This document shows, piece after piece, positions 39,254 to 48,292 of a DNA stretch of 64,000 nucleotides. Below the pieces are notes generated by a model. The model had not been told where the DNA came from and searched no databases. It saw only the letters and a program-made list of their open reading frames with translations. The DNA lies in NCBI RefSeq assembly GCF_014762745.1, contig NZ_JABURJ010000135.1, positions 1 to 64,000 of the forward strand, given 5' to 3'. The DNA comes from Kangiella sp. (GTDB lineage Bacteria; Pseudomonadota; Gammaproteobacteria; Enterobacterales; Kangiellaceae). Position 1 is the stretch's first letter. Each line of letters starts with the position of its first letter. The position numbers were made by a program, and so were the translations under genes.

Positions 39254-40279
39254 TCATCTATTCAGGATACTGCTCAGTTTAGCCATAACCTCATCAACAC
39301 TGATCAGATCCATGGCCTGGCGGTTATGCACCCGCGTCCGCCAGGAAATCTGATTCGGCTCCTTGCCCAGAAACTGCTTTACTGCCTGTTCAAACTTGTC
39401 GATGGTATATTCCTGATTAAGATAAGGCCCAGATAGTTTACTCGGCGCAACCGCATACAAACCAATCACCGGAGTGCCCACCCCATTGGCTATATGCGCT
39501 GGACCAGTATCTGGTGCAATACATACTTTGGCCTTCTGCAAGATGGCAGCCAACTGCTGCAAATTGGTTTTGCCAACACGGTTAATAACATCTGCCTGCT
39601 CTTCAATTTCCTTAGCGAGTGTCTTATCCAGCTCATCCGGCCCACCGGTTAGTATTACCGGTAAATTAAATTGCTGCTTAATCTTTTGAATCAGTTGCAC
39701 ATAACGCTCTACTGACCAGCATCTCTCCAGCTTGCTCGCCGCAGGGTTAATGACTACAAATTGCTCGGGTAAACTCAATTCAAGAGCAGACTGTTGATTA
39801 TCCTCTGAAACACTAATAACCCAATCATCAGCAGTCACTTGCAACGGCTCGCCGATTAAAGTCTCTGCAAAACGCTTAAAGCTGTCATGCAGGTGCTCAT
39901 CAGCAAAGGCTATTTTTTCGTTAGTAAACAACCACTGCCAATCACGCGCACGGGTTCTATCGAATCCTATCTTTCGGCGGCTGTTAAAAAGCGGGTAAAT
40001 TAAATTAGCGCGAGCACTCGCCTGCATCGCTAACACGGCATCAAATTGAATATCAGCCAACTGCGTTTTCAAGGCTCGATAATCAGCAATACGCTTCGGT
40101 TTGTCGATGGGAACAAAATGTAACCGGGGATGATTGCAGTCCTTTAATAATGAATAAGCCGCTTGGCCGATAATCCAATGCAATTCCAACTCAGGCTGCT
40201 GTCTTAATAATGCACGAACCACCGGTAATACCAGCGTACAATCACCAATCGCGGATAACCTGACTAACGCAACCTGCAT
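39254..40279 (-). CDS. Glycosyltransferase family 9 (heptosyltransferase-like)
   Basis: 341 residues, cytoplasmic GT-B fold. N-terminal VALVRLSAIGDCTLVLPVVR, then FVVINPAASKLERCWSVERY and the nucleotide-sugar site CIAPDTGPAHIANGVGTPVI. It probably adds heptose to the LPS inner core. A second GT9 gene (48293-49375) is distinct from it; which is WaaC and which WaaF or WaaQ cannot be told. It converges on the acyltransferase with a 6-nt gap. Confidence 0.88.
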   Translation of the reverse strand: MQVALVRLSAIGDCTLVLPVVRALLRQQPELELHWIIGQAAYSLLKDCNHPRLHFVPIDKPKRIADYRALKTQLADIQFDAVLAMQASARANLIYPLFNSRRKIGFDRTRARDWQWLFTNEKIAFADEHLHDSFKRFAETLIGEPLQVTADDWVISVSEDNQQSALELSLPEQFVVINPAASKLERCWSVERYVQLIQKIKQQFNLPVILTGGPDELDKTLAKEIEEQADVINRVGKTNLQQLAAILQKAKVCIAPDTGPAHIANGVGTPVIGLYAVAPSKLSGPYLNQEYTIDKFEQAVKQFLGKEPNQISWRTRVHNRQAMDLISVDEVMAKLSSILNR

Positions 40280-40288
40280 TGATAATCC

Positions 40289-41668
40289 TTAGATCCTATC
40301 CTGTAATGGCTCTCTATCCAGCGCAATGTAAGCACCTGCTCGAATACCGATTTTTAAGAATAGCACCGAACTGAGTGCTCGCAGTAGCATAAAGGCATAG
40401 AAAGCCCACCACAAGCCATGGTTGCCATAACTTTTAGTCAGGAAATACAGGGGAATAAACCCGACAATGACTGCAATCAGCATCGAGTTGCGCATGGCGC
40501 TGATTTGCGAGGCACCAATAAAGACGCCATCCAGCCAGAAGCTCCAGACAGAAACAAGCGCCATAAAAATGATATACAGATGATAGGGCTCGGAAGCTTC
40601 GATGACACTATCAATAGTCGTGATCAGGCCAATAAATTCCTCAATAAATAGCCAGAACACCACAGCGAAAATCACACTGACCAGCAGCGACCACAAACCG
40701 CCAACATTGATGCTCGAACGAAAATCGCGCCAGCTATTGCGACCCACCGCCTTGCCCACCAAAGCCTCAACCGCATTGGCAAAACCATCCAGTCCGTTAG
40801 CAATTAACAACAGGAAATTCAGCAGTATGGCATTGATTGCCATTACCTCGTCACCCAGCTCAGCACCACGCGCATGAATGGTAAAAAAGACCAGTTCCAG
40901 CGCCAAGGTTCGAATCAGTAAATCACCATTTAAGCTGAGCAATCGTTTTAGCTTATACCAGGCCAGTTTAAATTTATTAGCAATAGGATATTTGGCCAGC
41001 AGCCGCACCACATGATAAGCACCAAATGCAAAACCTACCGCTTCAGCAATCACGCTGGCCAGCGCTACACCCTCAACAGTCATGCCCAGACCGAGCACAA
41101 AATAAAGATCCAGCACGACATTAAGCAGGTTAATAATCAGCAGCATCCAGAAAGGAATACGCGCCGTCTGCATACCCAGAAACCAGCCAATCATCACCGC
41201 ATTGAGCAAACTAAACGGCAAGCCCCAGATGCGAGTATTCCAATAAGCCAGAACACTCAACTCCACCTCAGTGGAACCCTCAATCCACCACAGAATCAGA
41301 TCAATCAGCCAAGGGTTCAGTAACAGCGTCAGCAACGCCACCGATAAACCCAACAGAGAAGACAAAAACAACCACTGCCGGATCGCCACATGATCTTCCG
41401 CACCATAAGCCTGCGCCACCAACCCCGTCGTAATCATCCGCAGAAAACCCATGGTCCAGACGATAAACGTAAACAAAGCCGCACCCAAACCAACTGCCGC
41501 CAGATAATGCGCCTCCGGCAAATGCCCCATCACCGCAGAATCCACCAATCCCACCAACGGCACCGTCATATTCGACAACAACATTGGCAACGCAATAGCC
41601 CAAATCGCCGAATGCTGATCCCGACGGGCTAGATCTTGTTTTAAGGTTTTATAGGTCCAGAGTTTCAT
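40289..41668 (-). CDS. MATE-family efflux transporter (DinF-like)
   Basis: 459 residues, 12 transmembrane helices in two halves. The N-terminal half has MLLSNMTVPLVGLVDSAVMG and GFLRMITTGLVAQAYGAED, typical of the DinF branch. It exports cationic or other compounds in exchange for Na+ or H+; substrate not predictable. It lies 9 nt upstream of the heptosyltransferase gene. Confidence 0.9.
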   Translation of the reverse strand: MKLWTYKTLKQDLARRDQHSAIWAIALPMLLSNMTVPLVGLVDSAVMGHLPEAHYLAAVGLGAALFTFIVWTMGFLRMITTGLVAQAYGAEDHVAIRQWLFLSSLLGLSVALLTLLLNPWLIDLILWWIEGSTEVELSVLAYWNTRIWGLPFSLLNAVMIGWFLGMQTARIPFWMLLIINLLNVVLDLYFVLGLGMTVEGVALASVIAEAVGFAFGAYHVVRLLAKYPIANKFKLAWYKLKRLLSLNGDLLIRTLALELVFFTIHARGAELGDEVMAINAILLNFLLLIANGLDGFANAVEALVGKAVGRNSWRDFRSSINVGGLWSLLVSVIFAVVFWLFIEEFIGLITTIDSVIEASEPYHLYIIFMALVSVWSFWLDGVFIGASQISAMRNSMLIAVIVGFIPLYFLTKSYGNHGLWWAFYAFMLLRALSSVLFLKIGIRAGAYIALDREPLQDRI

Positions 41669-41712
41669 ATGATTTGTGTGGCAAACTTCAGGCTGATTAT
41701 TTAATTGTAGGT

Positions 41713-41945
41713 GTGGGTTTCGCCACTCGGCGAGTCACTTTTTCTTGCGTGCCCAAGAAAAAATAACCAAAAAGAAAGGCACCCCAGTCGTTAGGTCCTT
41801 CGGACTTCCCTCGCTCATCAAAGCTATTACGGGCCGCCAATACGAAACGTCCTGTTTCGAAGTGGCTAAATTGGGCGTCCTGCCCAGTTTGCCCTATAAC
41901 TTTTCTTCTCTCGGCTAACTCTAAGGGGAAATCTTGGAGCTAGCC
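41713..41945. repeat. Hairpin-rich element, probable dispersed repeat
   Basis: About 230 nt in the 315-nt gap between the MATE and SCO genes. It contains a string of inverted repeats: TTTTTCTTG / CAAGAAAAA (41739-41762), GTCC / GGAC near 41795, CGAAAC / GTTTCG and GGGC / GCCC further on. Hairpin-rich elements with this sort of opening (TTTTTCTTG-N6-CAAGAAAAA) are widespread intergenic repeats in Xanthomonas, Pseudomonas and other gammaproteobacteria. Short frames inside it are not believed to be genes. Only one copy lies in the window, so the repeat status is inferred. Confidence 0.5.
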
Positions 41946-41983
41946 TGCAACTTTATCTTTTTCCTAATACTACCAGTCTGGGA

Positions 41984-42634
41984 TTAGAATTCTGACTGTT
42001 CCCTCAAAATTTCATAATCCCTCGCCACAGTTCCAACTAAATCTTCGCCCGGTAACACTTCATCTGGAGTCAGCAGTGCGTAACGGCGGCCAAGAGGATC
42101 GATGATAAACCAGCGCGCCGTGTGTTCTACCAGATAGTTATCAGGATCATCATGGCCAGGAATTTTATAGAAAGTAACGCCAATCGACTCGGTCAGTTTA
42201 CGGGTTTCTTCAAGACCTGCATTGACGCCAATAAAGCCTTTGTTAAATGCCGGAACATATTTGTTTAATCGCTCTAAAGTATCGCGCTCAGGGTCCACCG
42301 AGACCATCACTACCTGCGTCGACTTAGCAATATCTTCCGGTAGTTTTTGCATAACCTGGTTAATATTGCTCATCGCCGTTGGGCACACATCCGGGCAGGT
42401 GGTAAAGCCAAAAAAGACGATACTCCAGTTGCCAATAAAGCTTTCCTGATTGAAGGATTCACCGGTGTGGGTTTTGCCCTCAAAGTTGGCGATTGCACGT
42501 GGCTCGCCAAAAGTGCGAATCAGCTGCATCTCTTTGGGTGCAAATAATAGTTGGTACGACATAACACCAGCCATGAGTGCAAGCACCGCTGTCAGAATGA
42601 ATATCATTTTGCCAAATGCTGAGTTCTTCTGCAT
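41984..42634 (-). CDS. SCO1/SenC-family copper chaperone
   Basis: 216 residues. N-terminal membrane anchor (about 9-30), then a thioredoxin-like domain with the copper motif CPDVC in FGFTTCPDVCPTAMSN and the copper-ligand His in YLVEHTARWFIIDP. It delivers copper to the CuA site of cytochrome c oxidase. It ends the minus-strand run SURF1, SCO-like protein, ctaA, ctaB, SCO. Confidence 0.93.
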   Translation of the reverse strand: MQKNSAFGKMIFILTAVLALMAGVMSYQLLFAPKEMQLIRTFGEPRAIANFEGKTHTGESFNQESFIGNWSIVFFGFTTCPDVCPTAMSNINQVMQKLPEDIAKSTQVVMVSVDPERDTLERLNKYVPAFNKGFIGVNAGLEETRKLTESIGVTFYKIPGHDDPDNYLVEHTARWFIIDPLGRRYALLTPDEVLPGEDLVGTVARDYEILREQSEF

Positions 42635-42651
42635 ATTAGCCTCTGCTCTGG

Positions 42652-43599
42652 TTAAAAATTAATAAAGGGATCGACATAGTGATCGATCAATAAGAATGCG
42701 AATAAGAAGGTCAGGTAACCAATCGAAACCCCGAAGGTTTTCATGGCAATGCCATCACGCTCACGGTATTTCAGTACAACCGTGTAATACAGGAACCACA
42801 GTCCAAGGCCTATCGCACCTACCAGATAGATGATGCCACTCATGTGAGTCAGATAAGGCAGTAAGGTCGACAGAATCAACAGAACGGTATAAAGCACAAT
42901 GGAAGTTTTGGTGAAGTCTTCGCCATGCGTCACTGGCAACATTGGGATTTCTGCTTTGGCATAGTCTTCGATACGATGAATCGATAGCGCCCAGAAATGG
43001 GGCGGCGTCCAGGTGAAGATAATAAGCACCAGTAGCCAGGCATGTGGATCAGCCGAACCGGTCACTGAAGTCCAGCCCAGCAACGGAGGAATCGCGCCAG
43101 ACAGACCACCAATCACAATATTCTGTGGCGTCGCACGCTTTAAAAACATGGTGTAAATAAAGGCATAACCCACCAGGCCGCCAAGGGTGAATACGGCGGT
43201 TAATGGATTGACCAGAAACCACAACATGGCCATCGCAACAGCCGCAAGTACGGTCGAGAAAATCACCGCATTGCGAGGCTTGACCCGCCCCTGAGCAACC
43301 GGGCGCTGCATGGTGCGCGCCATCATGGTATCGATGCGTGCATCTACCACGTGATTGACCACGGCCGCGGCACCCGATGCAAAGGCAATACCCAGAGTAC
43401 CAAAAATCAACGCATTCAAAGGTGGGAACCAGCTTTGAGTGACATCATTGGCCAGAAACATGCCGACGACGGCAGTAAAGACCAATAGATAAACCACCTT
43501 CGGTTTGGTCAGCTCGTAATAATCACGCCATGTTATGGGACGGCCCTGGCTTTTCGGCGCACCCTCTGTTGCCTGGGTTTGCTGATTCGAATTAGCCAT
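42652..43599 (-). CDS. ctaB: Protoheme IX farnesyltransferase
   Basis: Converts heme B to heme O; inner-membrane UbiA-family prenyltransferase. 315 residues from the ATG at 43599, which has a GGAGG site seven bases upstream; the longer frame start at 43659 is rejected. The two Asp motifs are NHVVDARIDTMMART and IHRIEDYAKAEIPML; nine helices. It overlaps ctaA by 8 nt. Confidence 0.95.
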   Translation of the reverse strand: MANSNQQTQATEGAPKSQGRPITWRDYYELTKPKVVYLLVFTAVVGMFLANDVTQSWFPPLNALIFGTLGIAFASGAAAVVNHVVDARIDTMMARTMQRPVAQGRVKPRNAVIFSTVLAAVAMAMLWFLVNPLTAVFTLGGLVGYAFIYTMFLKRATPQNIVIGGLSGAIPPLLGWTSVTGSADPHAWLLVLIIFTWTPPHFWALSIHRIEDYAKAEIPMLPVTHGEDFTKTSIVLYTVLLILSTLLPYLTHMSGIIYLVGAIGLGLWFLYYTVVLKYRERDGIAMKTFGVSIGYLTFLFAFLLIDHYVDPFINF

Positions 43600-44701
43600 G
43601 CTTGCCTCCCGCTCGTTTTGGTTGTTTAAACTGCCAACTGACCAAAAAGTTAACCGCAATTAGAGTGAGTAATAAAATAACGCCACCGCCATTGTGGGCA
43701 ACCGCAACGTAAAGTGGCAGTGCGAATATGATGTTGCTAAAGCCCAGCAGCATTTGTCCGATGAGCACTAATGCCAGAGCACGACCAAAGTGACGGATCA
43801 GAACGCTGTCTTTTTCACGAATCATCAGGAAGGCCAATAAACCCACCACCAGGAAAACGATATAGGCGCCAATTCGATGGCTGACATGAATAGCCACTTT
43901 CTGCTGATGACTTAAGACACCACCCTCATAATTGATAAAGGGTTCACCCTGAGCTTTAGCCAGGTCGGCTTCAAATTTTTCCTGCTCCAGAGCCTTGAAC
44001 TCGTCGAACTCAAAACCTTTTTGCCATAGGTCATAACCGCCCTTGAAATCTACATTCTGGGTCCAGCCATCATTACAGAAAGGTAATTCAGTACAGGCAG
44101 TCGCCGCATAGTTAGCTGCGGTCCAGCCGCCCAAAGCAATCTGCATAATCACCAGAACGAAACTGACCACTGCCAACTTTTTGAATTTCTTGGCCACCAC
44201 CTGCGACAGAGAAACAATCTTCGGTCTTAATTGCAGAATGTATAAAAACAATAGCGAAATAATTGAGAAGCCACCCAACAAATGCAGCATCACGACAAAA
44301 GGATGCACTTTTAAGGTGACCGTCCACATTCCCAGCAGCCCCTGGAAAATGACCAGCGGAAGCAAAATGGAGGGAATTAAAACCGGAATGGTTGAATCTT
44401 TACGACGCCCGCGCCAGGCGCCGACAAACAGAATAATAATGACCAAACCAATCGCCTTGGCGAAGTGGCGGTGGATCATTTCAGGCCAGGCTTTATCGGC
44501 CTCGAAAACCTGATTGTATTCCACCTCAGCCTGCTTGATGTAGTCAGCATCCTGAGGAACGGTGAAGTGACCATAGCAGCCAGGCCAGTCCGGACAGCCA
44601 AGCCCAGCATCGCTCAGACGCGTCCAGGCTCCTAATAAAATCACGCACAGCGCCAGAATACTGGCAAAGATCGCAAACTTACGTAATGTTTTCTTTTGCA
44701 T
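43592..44701 (-). CDS. ctaA: Heme A synthase (COX15/CtaA)
   Basis: Oxidises the heme O methyl group to give heme A. 369 residues, eight transmembrane helices. Conserved residues are in LLGAWTRLSDAGLGCPDWPGC, EMIHRHFAKAIGL, and the C-terminal half copy VAIHVSHRIGAYIVF. It implies an aa3-type terminal oxidase in the cell. It overlaps ctaB. Confidence 0.95.
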   Translation of the reverse strand: MQKKTLRKFAIFASILALCVILLGAWTRLSDAGLGCPDWPGCYGHFTVPQDADYIKQAEVEYNQVFEADKAWPEMIHRHFAKAIGLVIIILFVGAWRGRRKDSTIPVLIPSILLPLVIFQGLLGMWTVTLKVHPFVVMLHLLGGFSIISLLFLYILQLRPKIVSLSQVVAKKFKKLAVVSFVLVIMQIALGGWTAANYAATACTELPFCNDGWTQNVDFKGGYDLWQKGFEFDEFKALEQEKFEADLAKAQGEPFINYEGGVLSHQQKVAIHVSHRIGAYIVFLVVGLLAFLMIREKDSVLIRHFGRALALVLIGQMLLGFSNIIFALPLYVAVAHNGGGVILLLTLIAVNFLVSWQFKQPKRAGGKHG

Positions 44702-44714
44702 CGATAGTACCTAC

Positions 44715-45326
44715 TTACAAACCTGTGGCCTTAATGGCACGTCGCACATCATCACGCAGACCTTTGCTGCGCATTATCGCTTCCTGCTCATCAGCTACTG
44801 GCTCGTAGCGCATGAAAATATTGCCATGCACATCCATCAAATAAATCTTGCCTGTTTCAAGCTGCACGCCATCGCCTATCGTGGGCTGACCATTGCCACG
44901 AGCCAACCGCAGTTGCTCGCTATCCTGCACCTTGTCTTCATAAATAATATCGTCAGGGAAAACGATCAGACGGGTTAACTTTTCAGATTCTTTTCCAAGA
45001 GTGGCATGAGTCTGGGTCAACCAGTGAATATTCAGCTCACAGGCTTCATCACAGGTATTCTGATCTGGGAAATAAATCCACCACCACTGAGTTTCAAAAT
45101 CTTTGAAATGTAGCGGCTGGTCATCCACACCAATCCACTGGAATTGGTCAAAATGAGGATAAGGCATATCCAGAAGGGTGCCGTTATTTTTGGTGGCCAC
45201 CTGGAACCATCCCATGTGCATCGCCACATAAGCCAGAATCACTGGCGCGGCAAAAACCAGAACTAACGCCGAAACCACTTTGCGGTTTTGGCTGCGTACT
45301 TTCGGGTCAACCGTTTGCTGACTCAT
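44715..45326 (-). CDS. SCO-like membrane protein of the COX assembly cluster
   Basis: 203 residues. One transmembrane helix (about 18-38), then a soluble domain with a Cys-x3-Cys motif in NTCDEACELNIHWL, the same spacing as in SCO copper chaperones, and a thioredoxin-like end strand KIYLMDVHGNIFMRYEP. The usual copper-ligand His of SCO is not obvious. Genes of this kind stand between SURF1 and ctaA in many proteobacteria. It probably helps oxidase assembly. Confidence 0.8.
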   Translation of the reverse strand: MSQQTVDPKVRSQNRKVVSALVLVFAAPVILAYVAMHMGWFQVATKNNGTLLDMPYPHFDQFQWIGVDDQPLHFKDFETQWWWIYFPDQNTCDEACELNIHWLTQTHATLGKESEKLTRLIVFPDDIIYEDKVQDSEQLRLARGNGQPTIGDGVQLETGKIYLMDVHGNIFMRYEPVADEQEAIMRSKGLRDDVRRAIKATGL

Positions 45327-46092
45327 CTTGTCTCTCTCGCTTAAGATTTAAAACCATAAATAAAATGATCAGAACCAAAGCCATACCAAACCACTGTATG
45401 GCATAAGCAATATGCTTTTCCGGAGGACTAGCCACCAACTCCCACTGCCTGACGAAGGGTGAGTTCGGCTCTGCCTGCTGCCTGACCACAAAAGGAGCGG
45501 TATGATACCCTATTTCGCCTGCTTTTTCTGCAATAGTTTCCAGATCAAACTGGCCGATTAGCCAGGCATCGTCGAACTTCTGCCACTGGGCATTTTGCGC
45601 CACAATCTGATTGGCCCCCTTGGAAAAATAGAGCTGACCTTCAAGCTTCTGATCCTCGAAAGTAGGGATTGTAGGGACCTTCTGGTAAAAATCTTGTCGA
45701 GGCAGCCAGCCGCGACTGACTAATACATATCCCGGAACTGATTTGCCAACGCTTGGCTCAATTTGCCATAAGCCATAAATCTCGTAGCCCAGCCTTCCCT
45801 CGTGCTTTTGATTGTCCACCACCAAATGGAGATCAGGCACCGGCTGACCAGCCAGCGTAACCTTGGTCTGATCAGGGTTGTCCAGCTGTAAAGCCCGCTC
45901 AAGGCTGATACTTTGCTCGCTGGATTTAGCTTCCAGGCTAGCTATCAAGTCACGTTTTTCCTCGGCACGATCCAGTTGCCAGATCCCAAGCCGCAACAGC
46001 AGGGGCAACAGCAGTAAAAAGGCCAGCGTGGGAATCAGGGTCGGCGCAAATCGGCGCCCGCCTATCGATATTTGAAACAAAGGTTTTGACAA
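45307..46092 (-). CDS. SURF1-family cytochrome oxidase assembly protein
   Basis: 261 residues. Two transmembrane helices near the ends (about 15-34 and 230-250) with a large periplasmic domain. Family motifs include LLRLGIWQLDRAEEKRDLI near the N-terminus, GYVLVSRGWLPRQDFY and the C-terminal HIAYAIQWFGMALVLIIL. It helps heme a insertion into subunit I. It overlaps the SCO-like gene by 20 nt. Confidence 0.93.
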   Translation of the reverse strand: MSKPLFQISIGGRRFAPTLIPTLAFLLLLPLLLRLGIWQLDRAEEKRDLIASLEAKSSEQSISLERALQLDNPDQTKVTLAGQPVPDLHLVVDNQKHEGRLGYEIYGLWQIEPSVGKSVPGYVLVSRGWLPRQDFYQKVPTIPTFEDQKLEGQLYFSKGANQIVAQNAQWQKFDDAWLIGQFDLETIAEKAGEIGYHTAPFVVRQQAEPNSPFVRQWELVASPPEKHIAYAIQWFGMALVLIILFMVLNLKRERQDESANG

Positions 46093-46140
46093 AACAAGCC
46101 CTTAGTATTCTGACGCTTCTGTTTTCAGGGCCAATCAGCG

Positions 46141-46146
46141 TATAAT
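46141..46146 (+). promoter_or_regulatory. Candidate -10 box of the DUF2909-DUF3667 pair
   Basis: A perfect TATAAT on the plus strand 64 nt before the DUF2909 ATG, in the 118-nt divergent gap with SURF1. No good -35 hexamer is seen at the usual spacing. Confidence 0.38.
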
Positions 46147-46210
46147 GCGTCACTGACACTTAGACAAATACCAGTCCCTTAGCGATTGGCTGGAAGCAAA
46201 GAATTAAATT

Positions 46211-46483
46211 ATGTGGATTAAAATTGTACTTATTATATTGATGCTGGCCATATTATTCAGCCTTTTTAGGGGCCTGTTCTTTTTAGGCAAGGGTGATGAA
46301 GAGTCCAGTAAAAAGCTGGTCAAGGCGCTGAGCTGGCGTATCGGCCTTTCTATCTTATTGTTTATCATCGTAATTTTGCTACATTACTTTGATGTTATAG
46401 AGTTTAGAGAAAGCGTTCTACCGGTAGAAACCTCATCGCAAGGAAGTCATAGTGAGTCAGCCCAGCTCCCAAAAACCTGGTAA
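46211..46483 (+). CDS. Twin transmembrane protein, DUF2909
   Basis: 90 residues. Two transmembrane helices: about 3-27 (IVLIILMLAILFSLFRGLFF) and 45-65 (LSILLFIIVILLHYF), with a charged loop GKGDEESSKKLVKALSWRIG between them. This family is a constant companion of SURF1 and cox genes in proteobacteria. The C-terminus overlaps the next gene by 32 nt. Confidence 0.85.
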   Translation: MWIKIVLIILMLAILFSLFRGLFFLGKGDEESSKKLVKALSWRIGLSILLFIIVILLHYFDVIEFRESVLPVETSSQGSHSESAQLPKTW

Positions 46484-47486
46484 ATATTGCAATCAATGTG
46501 GGCAGAAGACCTTTCGCCCACAAAGAACCATCAAGGAACTGCTGGTCGAGTTCGTCGAAGACTGGCTCAACTACGATTCAAAAGTCTTTAAGACCGCGCG
46601 CATGCTGGTCAAGCCCGGCGCCTTATCACGTGACTACTTCAACAATTCGCATCACAAAAACCATTACGTCACACCGATCAAGCTTTACCTAATCCTGTCG
46701 ATCATTTTCCTGATTATGACCAAGGTGGGCGGTTTTAACATCACCAATGTTCAGTTTGGTGGAACCGATATGACAGAGCAGCAACAGGCGGAACTGCAGC
46801 AGAACTTGGCTGAAGTCAGAAACGAACTAGGTGACGACAAACTGATCAGTCCAAACGTGCTCAAGGCGCTTGAAAATGCTGAGAAGCAGGCTGCTCCGCA
46901 GGAAAAGCGCGACCCGGTAGAAATGGCGCTTAACTGTAAATCTGAAGCCAAAGACATGTTTCAGTTATGGCCGCAATGGCTCGACCAGGCATTGGAAGAA
47001 CGCATCGACAAACTGTGCGACACCTACCACGACATTTCCTACTTACCGGAAGAAAAGCAGAAAGCCGCGCGCAGTGCTTTAGGATTGTCGATTGTTCAGA
47101 ACATGATTGAAGTGATTCCGCAGACAGTCCTTTTTGCCCTGCCGATTTTTGCCTTGCTACTGGGCTTGTTTTATTTATTCAAAAAGCGACTCTACGTTGA
47201 GCATCTGGTCCTGCTGATCCACAGCCACAGCTTCATGTTTGCGGTAATTCTGCTGTATCTGGGCTGGGTACAACTAGTCGGTTGGTTGCCGCAACTGCAA
47301 GTGTTGCATCTCGGCTGGTTCGTCTTCTTTGGACTGTTTATTTATCTGTTCTTCGCCCAGAAGAATTTCTATCAGACCGGGTACTGGGCAACTATCTGGC
47401 GCTTCTCACTCTTTGGCCTGCTTTATATGGTCATTTTCAGCTTTATGCTGATCATTGCGTTATTGATTGGTTTAATGTCGGCCTGA
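46452..47486 (+). CDS. DUF3667 membrane protein with zinc ribbon
   Basis: 344 residues. An N-terminal CNQCGQ half-ribbon (only one Cys pair visible) precedes the DUF3667 signature DYFNNSHHKNHYVTPIKLYL and five or so transmembrane helices, the first at about 78-95, then a soluble insertion (about 105-215) and four helices to the end. Function unknown. It overlaps the DUF2909 gene and converges on kdkA. Confidence 0.8.
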   Translation: MSQPSSQKPGKYCNQCGQKTFRPQRTIKELLVEFVEDWLNYDSKVFKTARMLVKPGALSRDYFNNSHHKNHYVTPIKLYLILSIIFLIMTKVGGFNITNVQFGGTDMTEQQQAELQQNLAEVRNELGDDKLISPNVLKALENAEKQAAPQEKRDPVEMALNCKSEAKDMFQLWPQWLDQALEERIDKLCDTYHDISYLPEEKQKAARSALGLSIVQNMIEVIPQTVLFALPIFALLLGLFYLFKKRLYVEHLVLLIHSHSFMFAVILLYLGWVQLVGWLPQLQVLHLGWFVFFGLFIYLFFAQKNFYQTGYWATIWRFSLFGLLYMVIFSFMLIIALLIGLMSA

Positions 47487-47497
47487 TTGCTTACAGC

Positions 47498-48208
47498 CTA
47501 ACCGTTATATCCTTGCAGCAGATATTGCCAGTCGCTGTCCTGCCAGTTGAAGTCGGAGAATTTTGAACGCTCCTTTCGCAGGGATCGTTGCAGCCGCGCC
47601 AGGTTAGTTTCTAGCTTGGCGCCATTGTTAGCAATCAGTCGTCCTTTATCAAAATCAATCAACCAGAACTTACCCTGATCGTCCAACAGAATGTTGTGAA
47701 TGTTTAAGTCGGAATGATAGACACCCTTATCGTGAAATTGCTTAATCAACGCTCCTACTGCCTGCCACTCGTCAGCGGAAAGTGAACGCTGTCGCAAAAC
47801 ATGGAAAAGGTCCTGTGTATTTTTAATCAGTCCGATGATGATTGAAGCGCGATAGGTAAAACCATTTTTATCCACCATCAGGGCCACGGGTTCGGGCACC
47901 GGCAAGCCCTTCTTACGCATCTTGCGCAACAGCGCAAGCTCACGATAAGCGCGCGTTCGTTTCAGGCCAATGAATAGATAAGAATCTTCAACCCACTTCG
48001 ATAAAATGCCACCCCGGAAGTATTTTCGCAGCACGAACTGCTCGTCCTGCTGTTGAAAAAACCAGGTGGTATTTCGTCCGGTTGAATGTCCAATGATAGC
48101 TCCCTGCTCTGCTAATAGTTTTGCATCAAACCAGTCGCTGGTAACCTTGTCGCGATAGCGCTTGGTTGTCACCAGGAACCGATTTCTGTCAACTTGTTCA
48201 ATTTTCAC
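47498..48208 (-). CDS. kdkA: 3-deoxy-D-manno-octulosonic acid kinase KdkA
   Basis: Phosphorylates the Kdo residue of the LPS inner core at the inner face of the inner membrane. 236 residues. Catalytic loop His165-Ser-Asp167 with Asn172 (VYHSDLNIHNILL) and metal motif Asp185-Phe-Asp187 (WLIDFDKG) are intact. The N-lobe has RNTTWFFQQQDEQFVLRKYF. It lies next to a heptosyltransferase gene and is divergent from it. Confidence 0.93.
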   Translation of the reverse strand: MKIEQVDRNRFLVTTKRYRDKVTSDWFDAKLLAEQGAIIGHSTGRNTTWFFQQQDEQFVLRKYFRGGILSKWVEDSYLFIGLKRTRAYRELALLRKMRKKGLPVPEPVALMVDKNGFTYRASIIIGLIKNTQDLFHVLRQRSLSADEWQAVGALIKQFHDKGVYHSDLNIHNILLDDQGKFWLIDFDKGRLIANNGAKLETNLARLQRSLRKERSKFSDFNWQDSDWQYLLQGYNG

Positions 48209-48292
48209 AGAAAAGTAAGCGGGACTGATGGTTGGTTTATCGCCTACTATACATTAAAATCGTCGCAAGTCCCTAATTTTCAAGGCCATACT

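Noticed and set aside
41713-41945. Short frames in the repeat-like gap as genes
   Set aside because: They are short and lie in hairpin-rich DNA; such frames in similar repeats elsewhere are not real genes.
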